DNA from: an uncultured Arenicella sp.
Lineage (GTDB): Bacteria > Pseudomonadota > Gammaproteobacteria > Arenicellales > Arenicellaceae
NCBI GenBank assembly: GCA_938045295.1
Contig: CALINO010000063.1
Location: 32,290-96,289, forward strand
Direction: 5' to 3'
Length of the DNA stretch: 64,000 nucleotides
Below the pieces are notes generated by a model that was not told the DNA's origin, did not search any database, and saw only the letters and a program-made list of their open reading frames with translations. Positions 56,461 to 64,000 of this stretch are shown here, one piece after another. Numbering within the stretch: the first letter of the stretch is position 1; every line of letters begins with the position of its first letter. A program made the translations under genes and the position numbers.

Positions 56461-56488
56461 TTAGTCCGCTCCCCCCCCCCAGGACTAA
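56461..56488 (+). repeat. Hairpin exposing a C10 tract
   Basis: TTAGTCC (56461-56467) pairs with GGACTAA (56482-56488); the 14-base loop is G-C-T, ten C (56471-56480), A. The loop segment CTCCCCCC is the exact reverse complement of GGGGGGAG at 56581-56588, the ribosome-binding site of the H-NOX gene. A homopolymer of ten can also slip in replication. Confidence 0.75.
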
Positions 56489-56493
56489 CGGAG

Positions 56494-56533
56494 ATATGGC
56501 CACTGACATTTAATGGTAGTGGCCATATTTTTA
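56494..56533 (+). terminator. Intrinsic terminator after the HTH-receiver gene
   Basis: ATATGGCCACT (56494-56504) pairs perfectly with AGTGGCCATAT (56518-56528), then TTTTATT. It separates the regulator transcript from the H-NOX/kinase pair. Confidence 0.9.
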
Positions 56534-56594
56534 TTCTCTGTTACTATCCCTCTAACGATTGATATATTCTTCCATCAAACGGGGGGAGTGCTGT

Positions 56595-57137
56595 ATGAAA
56601 GGAATAATTCTGTCAGAATTTATTGAATTTTTAGAAGTTGAGCACGGAAACGATATTGCTCAAATGATTATTGATGACAGTGGTGTTAAATCCGGTGGAG
56701 CCTACGCCCGAGTTGGTTTATACGATTATCACGAATTAATTCAACTGCTAACGCAAACGGTGGCTCATACTAAAGTGGCTGAAAAGAAGTTATTGCATGA
56801 CTTTTCAGAGCATTTATTCAGTGTGTTTCGTCGTGATTATTCGGCCTTCTTTGGTGAGGCGAACACCGCGGTTGAAATGCTGATGCAAATTGATAATCAC
56901 ATTCATGTGGAAGTGCAAAAACTGTATCCCGATGCTGAGTTGCCAAGCTTCAGTCATTCGGTGGAAGGTGAATTCCTATTGTTAAGTTACAGTTCTCCAA
57001 GGCCGTTAGCCGGAGTAGCCGAAGCCTTAGCTTTGGCGTGTATTAAGTACTTCGGCAATGAAGAGAAATTGATTTCAAGTGAGTTTTTAGATGACAATCG
57101 CAAGGCTAACTTTGTGATTCAAATAAAAGCAGCATAA
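56595..57137 (+). CDS. H-NOX heme NO/O2-binding sensor
   Basis: 180 residues from ATG 56595, directly after GGGGGGAG; an ATG at 56559 would add 12 residues with no site. The start KGIILSEFIEFLEVEHG is typical. Aligning by eye with soluble guanylate cyclase, the proximal heme His falls on the second His of NHIHVEVQKLYPDAELPSF, and the porphyrin-binding Y-x-S-x-R is YSSPR. It should bind NO (perhaps O2) in the cytoplasm and control the partner kinase encoded 31 nt downstream, as H-NOX/HnoK pairs do in Shewanella and Vibrio. The oxygen-binding Tyr was not located. Confidence 0.85.
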   Translation: MKGIILSEFIEFLEVEHGNDIAQMIIDDSGVKSGGAYARVGLYDYHELIQLLTQTVAHTKVAEKKLLHDFSEHLFSVFRRDYSAFFGEANTAVEMLMQIDNHIHVEVQKLYPDAELPSFSHSVEGEFLLLSYSSPRPLAGVAEALALACIKYFGNEEKLISSEFLDDNRKANFVIQIKAA

Positions 57138-57168
57138 AAAAGGATGTGGCAAGTTTTAGGGAGCACTG

Positions 57169-58890
57169 ATGTCAGTGAGTATTAATAAACAGCTTCAGTT
57201 GGCAATCTCGCGTGGGCAACGTTTAAAGTCGGCGCGCGATCAAGCCGAGCAATTGCTTGAGAAAAAATCCACAGAGCTGTACAGAGCGAATAAAGAGTTA
57301 GAGGCTGCTCAGAAAAGCCTTGAAAGTGACATTGAAAAGGCAACGCTTGAGCTGAGTATCAGTAATAAACGTTTGCAGAAAGCTTTAGATGAGCGCTCGA
57401 CCTTTATTGGCCATATGAGTCACGAAGTGCGGACTCCGTTAAACGCCATTTCTGGGTTGTCAGAAATACTCTTGAGTATGGATTTAGATAACACTCAATT
57501 CGATTACATCGACACCATCAATAATGCCGCCAAATCACTCACGTCGTTACTTAACGACATGCTTGATATGACTAAAATTGATGCAGGTCGAGTGGATATT
57601 ACGCTTGGCGTGGTGGCGATTGAGGCTTTACACAAAAACATTGCATCCATGTTTAGTGTGGAAGCGAAAATCAAAAACTTAGATTTACAGTTTCAGTTTG
57701 ACCCGTCGGTGCCACCCATGTTGTTGCTCGACAAAGGGCGTTATCAACAAGTCATTAATAACTTGGTTTCGAACGCGATTAAAAACACCAGTCGCGGTCG
57801 TGTTGTATTATCAGTTCAATATCAACGTAAAGATGACACTTCGGGAACCTTGGTCACCCAAGTCTCGGATACCGGCGTTGGTATTGCAGACACAGAGCTA
57901 AGCCGTATATTTAATGCGTATGAACAGCTGGGAAACCCTCAAGGGGGTGTCGGTTTAGGCTTGGCAATCAGCGGTCAATTAATAGAATTGATGAACGGCC
58001 GTATTACGTGCAATAGTAAGCTCGGCGAAGGCAGTGCCTTCACTGTTAGCTTGCCGGTTAATGAGCCTGTCAATACCGAAGTAGAGCTGGGTGAGTTTGT
58101 TGAAGGTGCGGCCCCAGCGCTTAAGGTATTGACTGTTTTAGTGGCCGAAGACAACCCCACCAACCAAAAGGTAATCGCGGCACAATTGGCCGAACTTGGC
58201 CAAATTGCAGACCTTGTAAGTAATGGGCAAGAAGCGTTATCTAAGCTGCAAGAACGTTCTTATGACTTGGTCTTAATGGATATTCAAATGCCGGTGATGG
58301 ACGGTAAAGAAGCCATGCAGTTAATTCGCAGTGCTGATTCGCGCATTGCCGCTCATTATTGCGTGGCGTTAACCGCCTCTTGCCATGAAAGCCAAGGCAC
58401 CACATTAACCTCAGTGGGGTTTGACGATGTGCTGAGTAAGCCTTTAGGCATTGATCGTTTGAGTCGGTTGTTAAGTTCGGTGCCTACGCCTCATGAACGA
58501 GCAGAGCAACATGCGTTGTTAGCTAATGGGGCGTTTGAAGAGTCGATAGGTTTTGACGGAGATTACTTACGTGAACAGTTTGGCGAGCAGTATCATTTGA
58601 TATTCGAACAAGTTGCCCCTACGTTTCTCGAGCACACAAGCCGTGATTTTGATGATTTAAAAAGTGCGATATTTGACGGTAGAATTTCGAAAGTGAAAGC
58701 ACTAAGCCATTCAATCAATGGCGCCGTTAGCAGCATGGGGCTATCACAGTTGTCATCACAGTTAATGCAAATTGAAAATGAGCCTGCCTCGCTTCAAGTG
58801 CCAAGTTGGGTGCAGGAAATTGAAGCCGATTGGAAAATCGTTGAAATGCAAATCAAACAAGAGTTAAGTCGGTTAGAAAGCGGCGTTTGA
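57169..58890 (+). CDS. Hybrid histidine kinase with receiver and Hpt domain (H-NOX partner)
   Basis: 573 residues, no membrane segment. A coiled coil (about 20-75) leads into HisKA with His85 in GHMSHEVRTPLNA; ATPase N-box VINNLVSNAIKNTS, G1 DTGVGIAD, G2 GVGLGLAI; receiver with EDN and Asp371 in LMDIQMP; C-terminal Hpt-like domain with His514 in LSHSINGAVSSMG, where the usual Lys of H-x-x-K-G is Asn. All relay sites but the final Asp are in one chain; the HTH-receiver protein at 55849 could supply it. It lacks its own sensor, which fits control by H-NOX. Confidence 0.9.
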   Translation: MSVSINKQLQLAISRGQRLKSARDQAEQLLEKKSTELYRANKELEAAQKSLESDIEKATLELSISNKRLQKALDERSTFIGHMSHEVRTPLNAISGLSEILLSMDLDNTQFDYIDTINNAAKSLTSLLNDMLDMTKIDAGRVDITLGVVAIEALHKNIASMFSVEAKIKNLDLQFQFDPSVPPMLLLDKGRYQQVINNLVSNAIKNTSRGRVVLSVQYQRKDDTSGTLVTQVSDTGVGIADTELSRIFNAYEQLGNPQGGVGLGLAISGQLIELMNGRITCNSKLGEGSAFTVSLPVNEPVNTEVELGEFVEGAAPALKVLTVLVAEDNPTNQKVIAAQLAELGQIADLVSNGQEALSKLQERSYDLVLMDIQMPVMDGKEAMQLIRSADSRIAAHYCVALTASCHESQGTTLTSVGFDDVLSKPLGIDRLSRLLSSVPTPHERAEQHALLANGAFEESIGFDGDYLREQFGEQYHLIFEQVAPTFLEHTSRDFDDLKSAIFDGRISKVKALSHSINGAVSSMGLSQLSSQLMQIENEPASLQVPSWVQEIEADWKIVEMQIKQELSRLESGV

Positions 58891-58924
58891 TTGCTAATAT
58901 TGATGCTGTGGCTTTATGGCTCGT

Positions 58925-59839
58925 TTATTGTTTTTTAGTGCCACTTTTTAACACCCAGACTCCGAACGTGGTGATGGCAATGCCTAATAAGTGAAAACGG
59001 GTAAAACTTTCAGCCAAAATCAAGACCGCAAACACGCTGGTAAACGCCGGCCCAACCATTGACACAATGCCTGTTTTGTCGCCGCCGATGCGAGCAATGG
59101 CGGCGGTGGTGAAAAAGGTAGGTATGACCGTGCAAAATATGGCGATGATTAGAATCAATGCCAGAGCTTGCGCATTAACATTCGGCGCAGTAATTGAGTG
59201 AGTAATGGCGTAATGAACGAAAATTGCCAAACTCGCCGAAATCAGTGCCACGCAAGTAAAAATGCGGCTGCCAATGTCTTTGATAAGGCTTTTGCTGAAA
59301 ATCATATAAAAAGAAAACACCAGCGCACTTAGCACAATATAAAGTGCCCCTTTTTTTACGTCCACACCGAATGAATTTAAGTCATGACCGAAGATCACCA
59401 GCACGCCAGAATAGGCAATGGCTAACGAGATCAGCGTTCTGAGCGTAATTTTTTCACCCAACAACAGGCCGCCTAATAAAACAATGAAGGTTGGGTATAT
59501 GTACAGAATCATTCGCCCTAATTGGGTGGTGACGTATTGCAGCCCCAATAAATCTAAGTAGCTTGCCAAATAGTAGCCAAGCAGGCCAATGAGCGCGCTG
59601 CTTGCTATGTTACGTTTAGTTAAGCGGCTGCGGCGTTCAGGATCGCGTAAAAACCAAACCAGTAAAACGGCGTAAATTGGCATTGAGAACAGCATTCTAA
59701 AAGCAATAAGCGTGGTGCTGTCTACGCCTTGCGCGTAGACCAATTTGACAAAAATAGGGCGAATTGCAAACAGTATTGCGGCACCTAAAGCGAATACCAG
59801 GCCGCTTGATACGCCGAAGGGGATTTTTTTGAAACTCAT
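58925..59839 (-). CDS. EamA/DMT-family transporter
   Basis: 304 residues from ATG 59839, which places about 9 residues before the first membrane helix; an ATG at 59896 adds 19 more residues without a ribosome-binding site. Ten hydrophobic helices in two EamA repeats (first from VFALGAAILFAIRPIFVKLVY, second from KKGALYIVLSALVFSFYMIFSKSL). Members export metabolites or drugs by proton antiport; the substrate is not predictable. It points away from sucCD. Confidence 0.88.
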   Translation of the reverse strand: MSFKKIPFGVSSGLVFALGAAILFAIRPIFVKLVYAQGVDSTTLIAFRMLFSMPIYAVLLVWFLRDPERRSRLTKRNIASSALIGLLGYYLASYLDLLGLQYVTTQLGRMILYIYPTFIVLLGGLLLGEKITLRTLISLAIAYSGVLVIFGHDLNSFGVDVKKGALYIVLSALVFSFYMIFSKSLIKDIGSRIFTCVALISASLAIFVHYAITHSITAPNVNAQALALILIIAIFCTVIPTFFTTAAIARIGGDKTGIVSMVGPAFTSVFAVLILAESFTRFHLLGIAITTFGVWVLKSGTKKQ

Positions 59840-60106
59840 TAAGAAGGGGCGTTTTGAGTTGACTTGAACTAAGTTGGTGCAACGTGTTCGCAGCATGAAC
59901 CAAAACGAATCAAAATGCCATGAGTTTTAGTTTTTCATGAAAAAAACAGCGTATAAACCTATATGGAATAAGCTTTTAGGTCTATCTAAACACGATGAAA
60001 ACGGCTATTATCTGCCGCATTCAGGGCACCGCTAATCGGGTGTCTGAACCCCTTGAAGAATTCTCTTCAAATTAAGCTTTAATGTATTAATCAAAGGTTA
60101 AGTTAA

Positions 60107-61270
60107 ATGAATGTTCATGAGTATCAGGGTAAAGAAATCCTGAGGAAATACGGAGTGGTTACCCCCCGCGGTATTCCTGCCTTCTCAGTTGATGAGGCCG
60201 TGGCCGCAGCTGAAGAGTTAGGTGGCAATGTTTGGGTAGTTAAAGCACAAATTCATGCCGGTGGCCGAGGTAAAGGCGGTGGCGTGAAAGTAGCAACGAG
60301 CATGGAGCAAGTGCGCGAATATGCTGACGCTATTTTGGGTATGCAGCTTATAACCCATCAGACGGGTCCTGAAGGAAAGCAAGTAAATCGTTTGTACATT
60401 GAAGAAGGCGCTGATATCGCCGACGAATTGTACGTAGGCGCGCTGGTTGACCGTGAAACGCAAAAAGTAGTGTTAATGTGCAGCTCAGAAGGCGGCATGG
60501 ACATTGAAGAAGTTGCGGAAGAAACGCCTGAGAAAATTTTAAAAATCTTCGTTGACCCAACTGAAGGTTTGAATCGAACTGAAGCTGAAGACGTATGCGC
60601 AAAGATGGGCATGCCAGCGGAAGCCATTAACCAAGGCGCTGACTTTTTAGCCGGCCTTTATGAAGCGTTTGTTAAATCCGACGCGTCATTGGCTGAGATT
60701 AACCCATTGGTTGTCACAGGTGACAAGCGAGTTATTGCGTTGGACGCCAAGTTCAATATTGATTCAAACGCATTGTATCGCCAAGCTGAGATTGTTGAGT
60801 ATCGTGACCTAACTGAAGAAGACGCGAACGAAATTGAAGCGTCTAAATGGGGCCTTTCTTACATTTCTCTTGACGGTAATATTGGTTGTTTAGTGAACGG
60901 TGCTGGCCTAGCCATGGCCACCATGGACATTATTCAATTGTACGGTGCTGAGCCAGCCAACTTCTTAGACGTGGGTGGTGGCGCTACGCAAGAGCAAGTT
61001 ACTGAAGCGTTCAAGATTATGTTAGCCAACCCTAAAGTTGAAGGCATTTTAGTGAACATCTTTGGCGGCATCATGCAGTGTGATGTGATTGCCAGTGGTA
61101 TTGTTGCTGCGGCGCAAGAAGTGGGTCTCACTGTTCCGTTGGTTGTTCGTTTAGAAGGCACTAACGTTGAGCAAGGCCGTAAGATTCTTGATGAATCTGA
61201 TGTGAAATTACAAACAGCCAGCACAATGGCTGACGCGGCTGAAAAAATTGCTGCGGCAGTAAAAGCATAA
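60107..61270 (+). CDS. sucC: Succinyl-CoA synthetase beta subunit
   Basis: 387 residues. [19 protein letters not shown]-grasp motif [19 protein letters not shown], and the C-terminal [13 protein letters not shown] are diagnostic. Binds nucleotide and, with SucD, converts succinyl-CoA to succinate with formation of ATP/GTP. A small TTGAAGA/TCTTCAA hairpin lies at 60053-60070 in the leader. Not linked to sucAB or sdh, unlike enterobacteria. Confidence 0.98.
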   Translation: MNVHEYQGKEILRKYGVVTPRGIPAFSVDEAVAAAEELGGNVWVVKAQIHAGGRGKGGGVKVATSMEQVREYADAILGMQLITHQTGPEGKQVNRLYIEEGADIADELYVGALVDRETQKVVLMCSSEGGMDIEEVAEETPEKILKIFVDPTEGLNRTEAEDVCAKMGMPAEAINQGADFLAGLYEAFVKSDASLAEINPLVVTGDKRVIALDAKFNIDSNALYRQAEIVEYRDLTEEDANEIEASKWGLSYISLDGNIGCLVNGAGLAMATMDIIQLYGAEPANFLDVGGGATQEQVTEAFKIMLANPKVEGILVNIFGGIMQCDVIASGIVAAAQEVGLTVPLVVRLEGTNVEQGRKILDESDVKLQTASTMADAAEKIAAAVKA

Positions 61271-61282
61271 GGGGTTACGACT

Positions 61283-62167
61283 ATGTCTATTTTAATTAAC
61301 AAAGATACTCGAATCGTTACTCAAGGCATTACGGGTAATACTGGTGAGTTCCACACAACTCAATGTTTGGAATACGCCTATGGTAAAGACTGTTTTGTGG
61401 CGGGTGTAACGCCAGGCAAAGAAGGGCAGTCAGTTCAAGGTGTGCCGGTATATAACGCTGTAAAAGACGCGAAAGAGCAGCACGGTGTAAACGCCTCTGT
61501 GATTTACGTGCCACCTCGTTTTGCTGCTGCGGCCATTGATGAAGCGGTTGACGCGGAGCTTGACTTGGTGATTTGTATTACCGAAGGCATTCCAGTTGCT
61601 GATATGATCAAAACGCGCGACCGTATGCGTAAAATGAACAGCAAAACCGTGTTGGTTGGCCCTAACTGCCCAGGTGTGATTACACCTGAAGAAGTGAAGA
61701 TTGGCATTATGCCCGGTTACATTCACAAGAAAGGCAGCATCGGTGTGGTGTCGCGTTCAGGCACATTAACGTATGAGGCCGTACATCAGTTGACTCAACT
61801 GGGTATGGGGCAATCATCGTGTGTTGGTATCGGTGGTGATCCTGTAAATGGTATGAAGCACATTGACGTAATGAAAATGTTCAATGAAGACCCTGATACT
61901 GAAGCGGTTGTTATGTGCGGCGAAATCGGCGGCACTGACGAAGAAGAATGCGCCGCTTGGATCAAAGAAAACATGACCAAGCCCGTGGTTGGATTTATTG
62001 CCGGTGTAACAGCACCTCCAGGAAAGCGTATGGGCCATGCCGGTGCGATCATCTCTGGCGGTCAAGGCACAGCGCAATCTAAAATTGATGCGCTAAAAGA
62101 CGCCGGTGTACATGTAACAGTTAACCCATCTGAAATGGGTTCAACGCTAAAGGCCGCGTTAAGCTAA
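61283..62167 (+). CDS. sucD: Succinyl-CoA synthetase alpha subunit
   Basis: 294 residues. CoA-binding start [33 protein letters not shown], and the phospho-histidine motif [14 protein letters not shown]. Partner of SucC, 12 nt downstream of it. Its product succinate is the substrate of the SDH encoded at 8795-12178. Confidence 0.98.
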   Translation: MSILINKDTRIVTQGITGNTGEFHTTQCLEYAYGKDCFVAGVTPGKEGQSVQGVPVYNAVKDAKEQHGVNASVIYVPPRFAAAAIDEAVDAELDLVICITEGIPVADMIKTRDRMRKMNSKTVLVGPNCPGVITPEEVKIGIMPGYIHKKGSIGVVSRSGTLTYEAVHQLTQLGMGQSSCVGIGGDPVNGMKHIDVMKMFNEDPDTEAVVMCGEIGGTDEEECAAWIKENMTKPVVGFIAGVTAPPGKRMGHAGAIISGGQGTAQSKIDALKDAGVHVTVNPSEMGSTLKAALS

Positions 62168-62198
62168 TCACAACTGTTTAAGTTGAGTTAGAATCAAG

Positions 62199-62231
62199 AG
62201 CCGAGTCATGATAATGACTCGGCTTTTTTTT
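62199..62231 (+). terminator. Intrinsic terminator after sucD
   Basis: AGCCGAGTCAT (62199-62209) pairs with ATGACTCGGCT (62214-62224), loop GATA, then T8. Confidence 0.93.
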
Positions 62232-62347
62232 GCCTAAAAACGTGTGTCTAAAAAACGGAAATGAAGTTTTGCGCCTCATTACGTTTGGCGATGATGGCCG
62301 CGCTTACCAACTTGTTTTAGAAAACTCAAACATCTACTAAATATAGA

Positions 62348-63574
62348 TTACCTATATTGTGCCAACTCTTTTCTAGCCACTTGCATTCGGTGCACTGAGT
62401 CAGGGCCATCAGCAAATCGCAATGTTCTCATTTGCATGTACATGTCAGCCAGCGGTGTGTCTTGAGAAACGCCGGTGCCGCCAAACATTTGAATCGCTTC
62501 ATCAATCACTTTGAGTGCCATATTCGGCGCCACGACTTTTATTTGTGAAATATACGGTGTCGCGGCACTCATATCGCCTTGGTCCATCATCCAAGCGGCT
62601 TTTAAGCACAGCAGTCGTGCTTGCTCAATCTCAATGCGGCAATTGGCAATCACATCGTAGTTACCGCCCAGCTTAACCAATGGTTTGCCAAAAGCAGTTC
62701 GGTTCATTCCCCGTTGGCACATTAATTGCAAGGCGCGTTCGGCCTGGCCAATTGCTCGCATGCAGTGGTGTATTCGGCCTGGGCCTAAGCGCCCCTGGCT
62801 TACTTCAAAGCCACGGCCTTCGCCCAATAGTAAGGCTGATTTTGGTATACGTACGTTATTGAAGTGAATGTGCATGTGCCCATGCGGCGCATCATCATGC
62901 CCAAACACCATCATGGGTCGCAGCACCTCAATGCCTTTTGTCTCTGCCGGAACCACGAACATAGAATGACGGCTGTGGCGGGGCGCTTCATCGCCCGCTG
63001 TTTTGGCCATTAAAATGTAAACCTTGCAACGTTCATCACCGGCACCCGATGACCAATACTTTTCTCCATTAAGAACATAGTCATCGCCATCCAGTACGGC
63101 ACTGAACTTTAGGTTTGTGGCGTCGGAAGAGGCCACATCGGGCTCAGTCATTAAATAGGCTGAGCGTATATGGCTTTGCAATAATGGCTCAAGCCACTTC
63201 TCTTTGTGTTCTGCCGTGCCGTAGCGTTCTAACACTTCCATGTTGCCAGTGTCTGGAGCTGCACAATTAAATACTTGAGGGCCTAATACGCACCAACCCA
63301 TTTGCTCAGCCAAATGCGCATACTCAACCGTGCTTAAGCCGTAGCCCTTGTCTGAGTCCGTGAGCCAGAAATTCCATAAGCCTTGTTCTTTTGCTTTGCT
63401 TTGCAGGGTCTCTAATATCTCTTGTTGGCGCGCCGTCATGCTCCAGCGATTACCCGTAGTGCCAACTTCTTTGTGAAACTCAACGTCGGCGTTTAAAACC
63501 TCGTCGTGCATTAAAGCCGTCACTTTATCTAGAATAGGTTTCAATCTCTCAGTAATGCCTAAATTCATTTCCAT
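62348..63574 (-). CDS. ACAD10/11-type acyl-CoA dehydrogenase
   Basis: 408 residues from ATG 63574, chosen because GAGG lies five bases upstream; an in-frame ATG at 63628 adds 18 residues without such a site. YLMTEPDVASSDATNL, NGEKYWSSGAGDERCKVYILMAKT and GRGFEVSQGRLGPGRIHHCMRAIGQAERAL follow the branch with human ACAD10/11. IQMFGGTGVSQDTPLADMYMQMRTLRFADGPDSVH is the usual C-terminal FAD/flavin-stacking segment. It oxidises an acyl-CoA, passing electrons to ETF; chain length or 4-hydroxyacyl specificity cannot be seen. Isolated from other beta-oxidation genes. Confidence 0.9.
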   Translation of the reverse strand: MEMNLGITERLKPILDKVTALMHDEVLNADVEFHKEVGTTGNRWSMTARQQEILETLQSKAKEQGLWNFWLTDSDKGYGLSTVEYAHLAEQMGWCVLGPQVFNCAAPDTGNMEVLERYGTAEHKEKWLEPLLQSHIRSAYLMTEPDVASSDATNLKFSAVLDGDDYVLNGEKYWSSGAGDERCKVYILMAKTAGDEAPRHSRHSMFVVPAETKGIEVLRPMMVFGHDDAPHGHMHIHFNNVRIPKSALLLGEGRGFEVSQGRLGPGRIHHCMRAIGQAERALQLMCQRGMNRTAFGKPLVKLGGNYDVIANCRIEIEQARLLCLKAAWMMDQGDMSAATPYISQIKVVAPNMALKVIDEAIQMFGGTGVSQDTPLADMYMQMRTLRFADGPDSVHRMQVARKELAQYR

Positions 63575-63759
63575 CAATGCCTCATCGTTGAATGCTCTTA
63601 TAAATGATCTGAAATCAGTGTAAAGCAAAGGCGGGTTTGTTACAGCGAACTCCCTTCACACTTCGTATTAAAGCGCATTCATATTTGGCTTGTTGCATGA
63701 TGCGTAGCGCTTAAAGCGAGTGCGTTTTAAGCTGCGTAAAACAAAGTTTTAAAAAGTCG

Positions 63760-63787
63760 TTGACTTAGCCTGATAAGTCTATAGAAT
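63760..63787 (+). promoter_or_regulatory. rRNA-type promoter P1
   Basis: -35 TTGACT (63760-63765), 16-bp spacer, -10 TAGAAT (63782-63787), discriminator GCGCC. The GC-rich discriminator and 16-bp spacer are typical of stringently controlled stable-RNA promoters. Confidence 0.75.
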
Positions 63788-63906
63788 GCGCCTTCCTCGA
63801 GACACCGAGGGCTTGTTTTGAAACGCATTTTTAGTGGGTTTCAAGTGAGCTAGAAAGGCCGATAAAGCGATTTGAAATTGAATTAAAAAATAGTTTCAAA
63901 AAGTGG

Positions 63907-63934
63907 TTGACCTGAGGTGTTAAGACTGTAAAAT
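63907..63934 (+). promoter_or_regulatory. rRNA-type promoter P2
   Basis: -35 TTGACC (63907-63912), 16-bp spacer, -10 TAAAAT (63929-63934), discriminator GCGCGC, 147 bases downstream of P1. Both are preceded by AAAAAGT(C/G)GTTGAC, indicating duplication of a promoter unit. Confidence 0.75.
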
Positions 63935-64000
63935 GCGCGCACCTTGAACGAGGCGAGCGATGAGCCGAAAGGCGTTGTTTTACTTTAGTTTCGAGGGGTT

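Larger units (their letters stand above)
63575..64000. other. Right-edge region, probable start of an rRNA operon
   Basis: No ORF is credible after the acyl-CoA dehydrogenase start. Two strong tandem rRNA-type promoters face right. No boxA-like antiterminator sequence or 16S sequence is reached before the window ends. Confidence 0.6.

Overview
The window reads as chromosomal core DNA of a free-living, probably marine gammaproteobacterium outside the Enterobacterales. The evidence is the order rpsB-tsf-pyrH-frr-uppS-cdsA-dxr-rseP-bamA-skp-fabZ-lpxA-lpxB-rnhB-dnaE, followed by tilS-pyrG-kdsA-eno, a mitochondrial/alpha-type succinate dehydrogenase operon, a Vibrio/Shewanella-like second EF-G, and many periplasmic c-type hemes. 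Genus cannot be decided from the sequence. I see no insertion sequence, prophage, integrase, CRISPR array or tRNA gene.

Layout. 1-484: 5' part of a HerA/YjgR-like ATPase on the minus strand. 885-6257: a six-gene signalling block with an OmpR-type regulator, a coiled-coil protein, a one-pass membrane protein with a cytoplasmic domain that looks longin/roadblock-like, a Rab-like small GTPase, a hybrid histidine kinase and an Hpt protein. 6306-8211: YpfJ-type metallopeptidase and ygfZ. 8323-12454: an SDHAF4-type assembly factor, sdhCDAB and sdhE. 12630-14008: an exported hydrolase and a small exported protein. 14283-19886 (minus): map-glnD-dapD-dapE, divergent from 20281-38297, the long translation/isoprenoid/outer-membrane run ending in dnaE. 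lpxD is absent from its usual place between skp and fabZ. 38621-44121: tilS, pyrG, kdsA, eno.

44435-49143 is an electron-transfer cluster: an HHE-like protein, a NirB-like FAD/NAD/[2Fe-2S] reductase fused to a di-heme-b membrane domain, an 11-heme periplasmic cytochrome c and a Tll0287-like monoheme protein. After it come a flavin monooxygenase, an M28 peptidase, trxC, a cold-shock gene with a long leader, and an EF-G2 gene behind an rRNA-like promoter. 55849-58890 is a nitric-oxide/oxygen signalling block: an HTH-receiver protein, an H-NOX heme sensor and a hybrid kinase with receiver and Hpt domains. The window closes with an EamA transporter, sucCD, an ACAD10/11-type acyl-CoA dehydrogenase and two tandem rRNA-type promoters that point to an rRNA operon beginning just past base 64000.

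The best candidates for little-described biology are: (i) the GTPase plus phosphorelay block at 885-6257; (ii) the fused NAD(P)H-to-periplasm electron conduit at 45192-49143; (iii) a hairpin with a C10 loop whose sequence is the exact complement of the G-rich ribosome-binding site of the neighbouring H-NOX gene; and (iv) an orphan long hairpin terminator in the leader of the HHE gene. Ribosomal protein S2 also carries an acidic/proline linker and a C-terminal helix-hairpin-helix domain. All functional statements are from reading motifs by eye; no database search was run.
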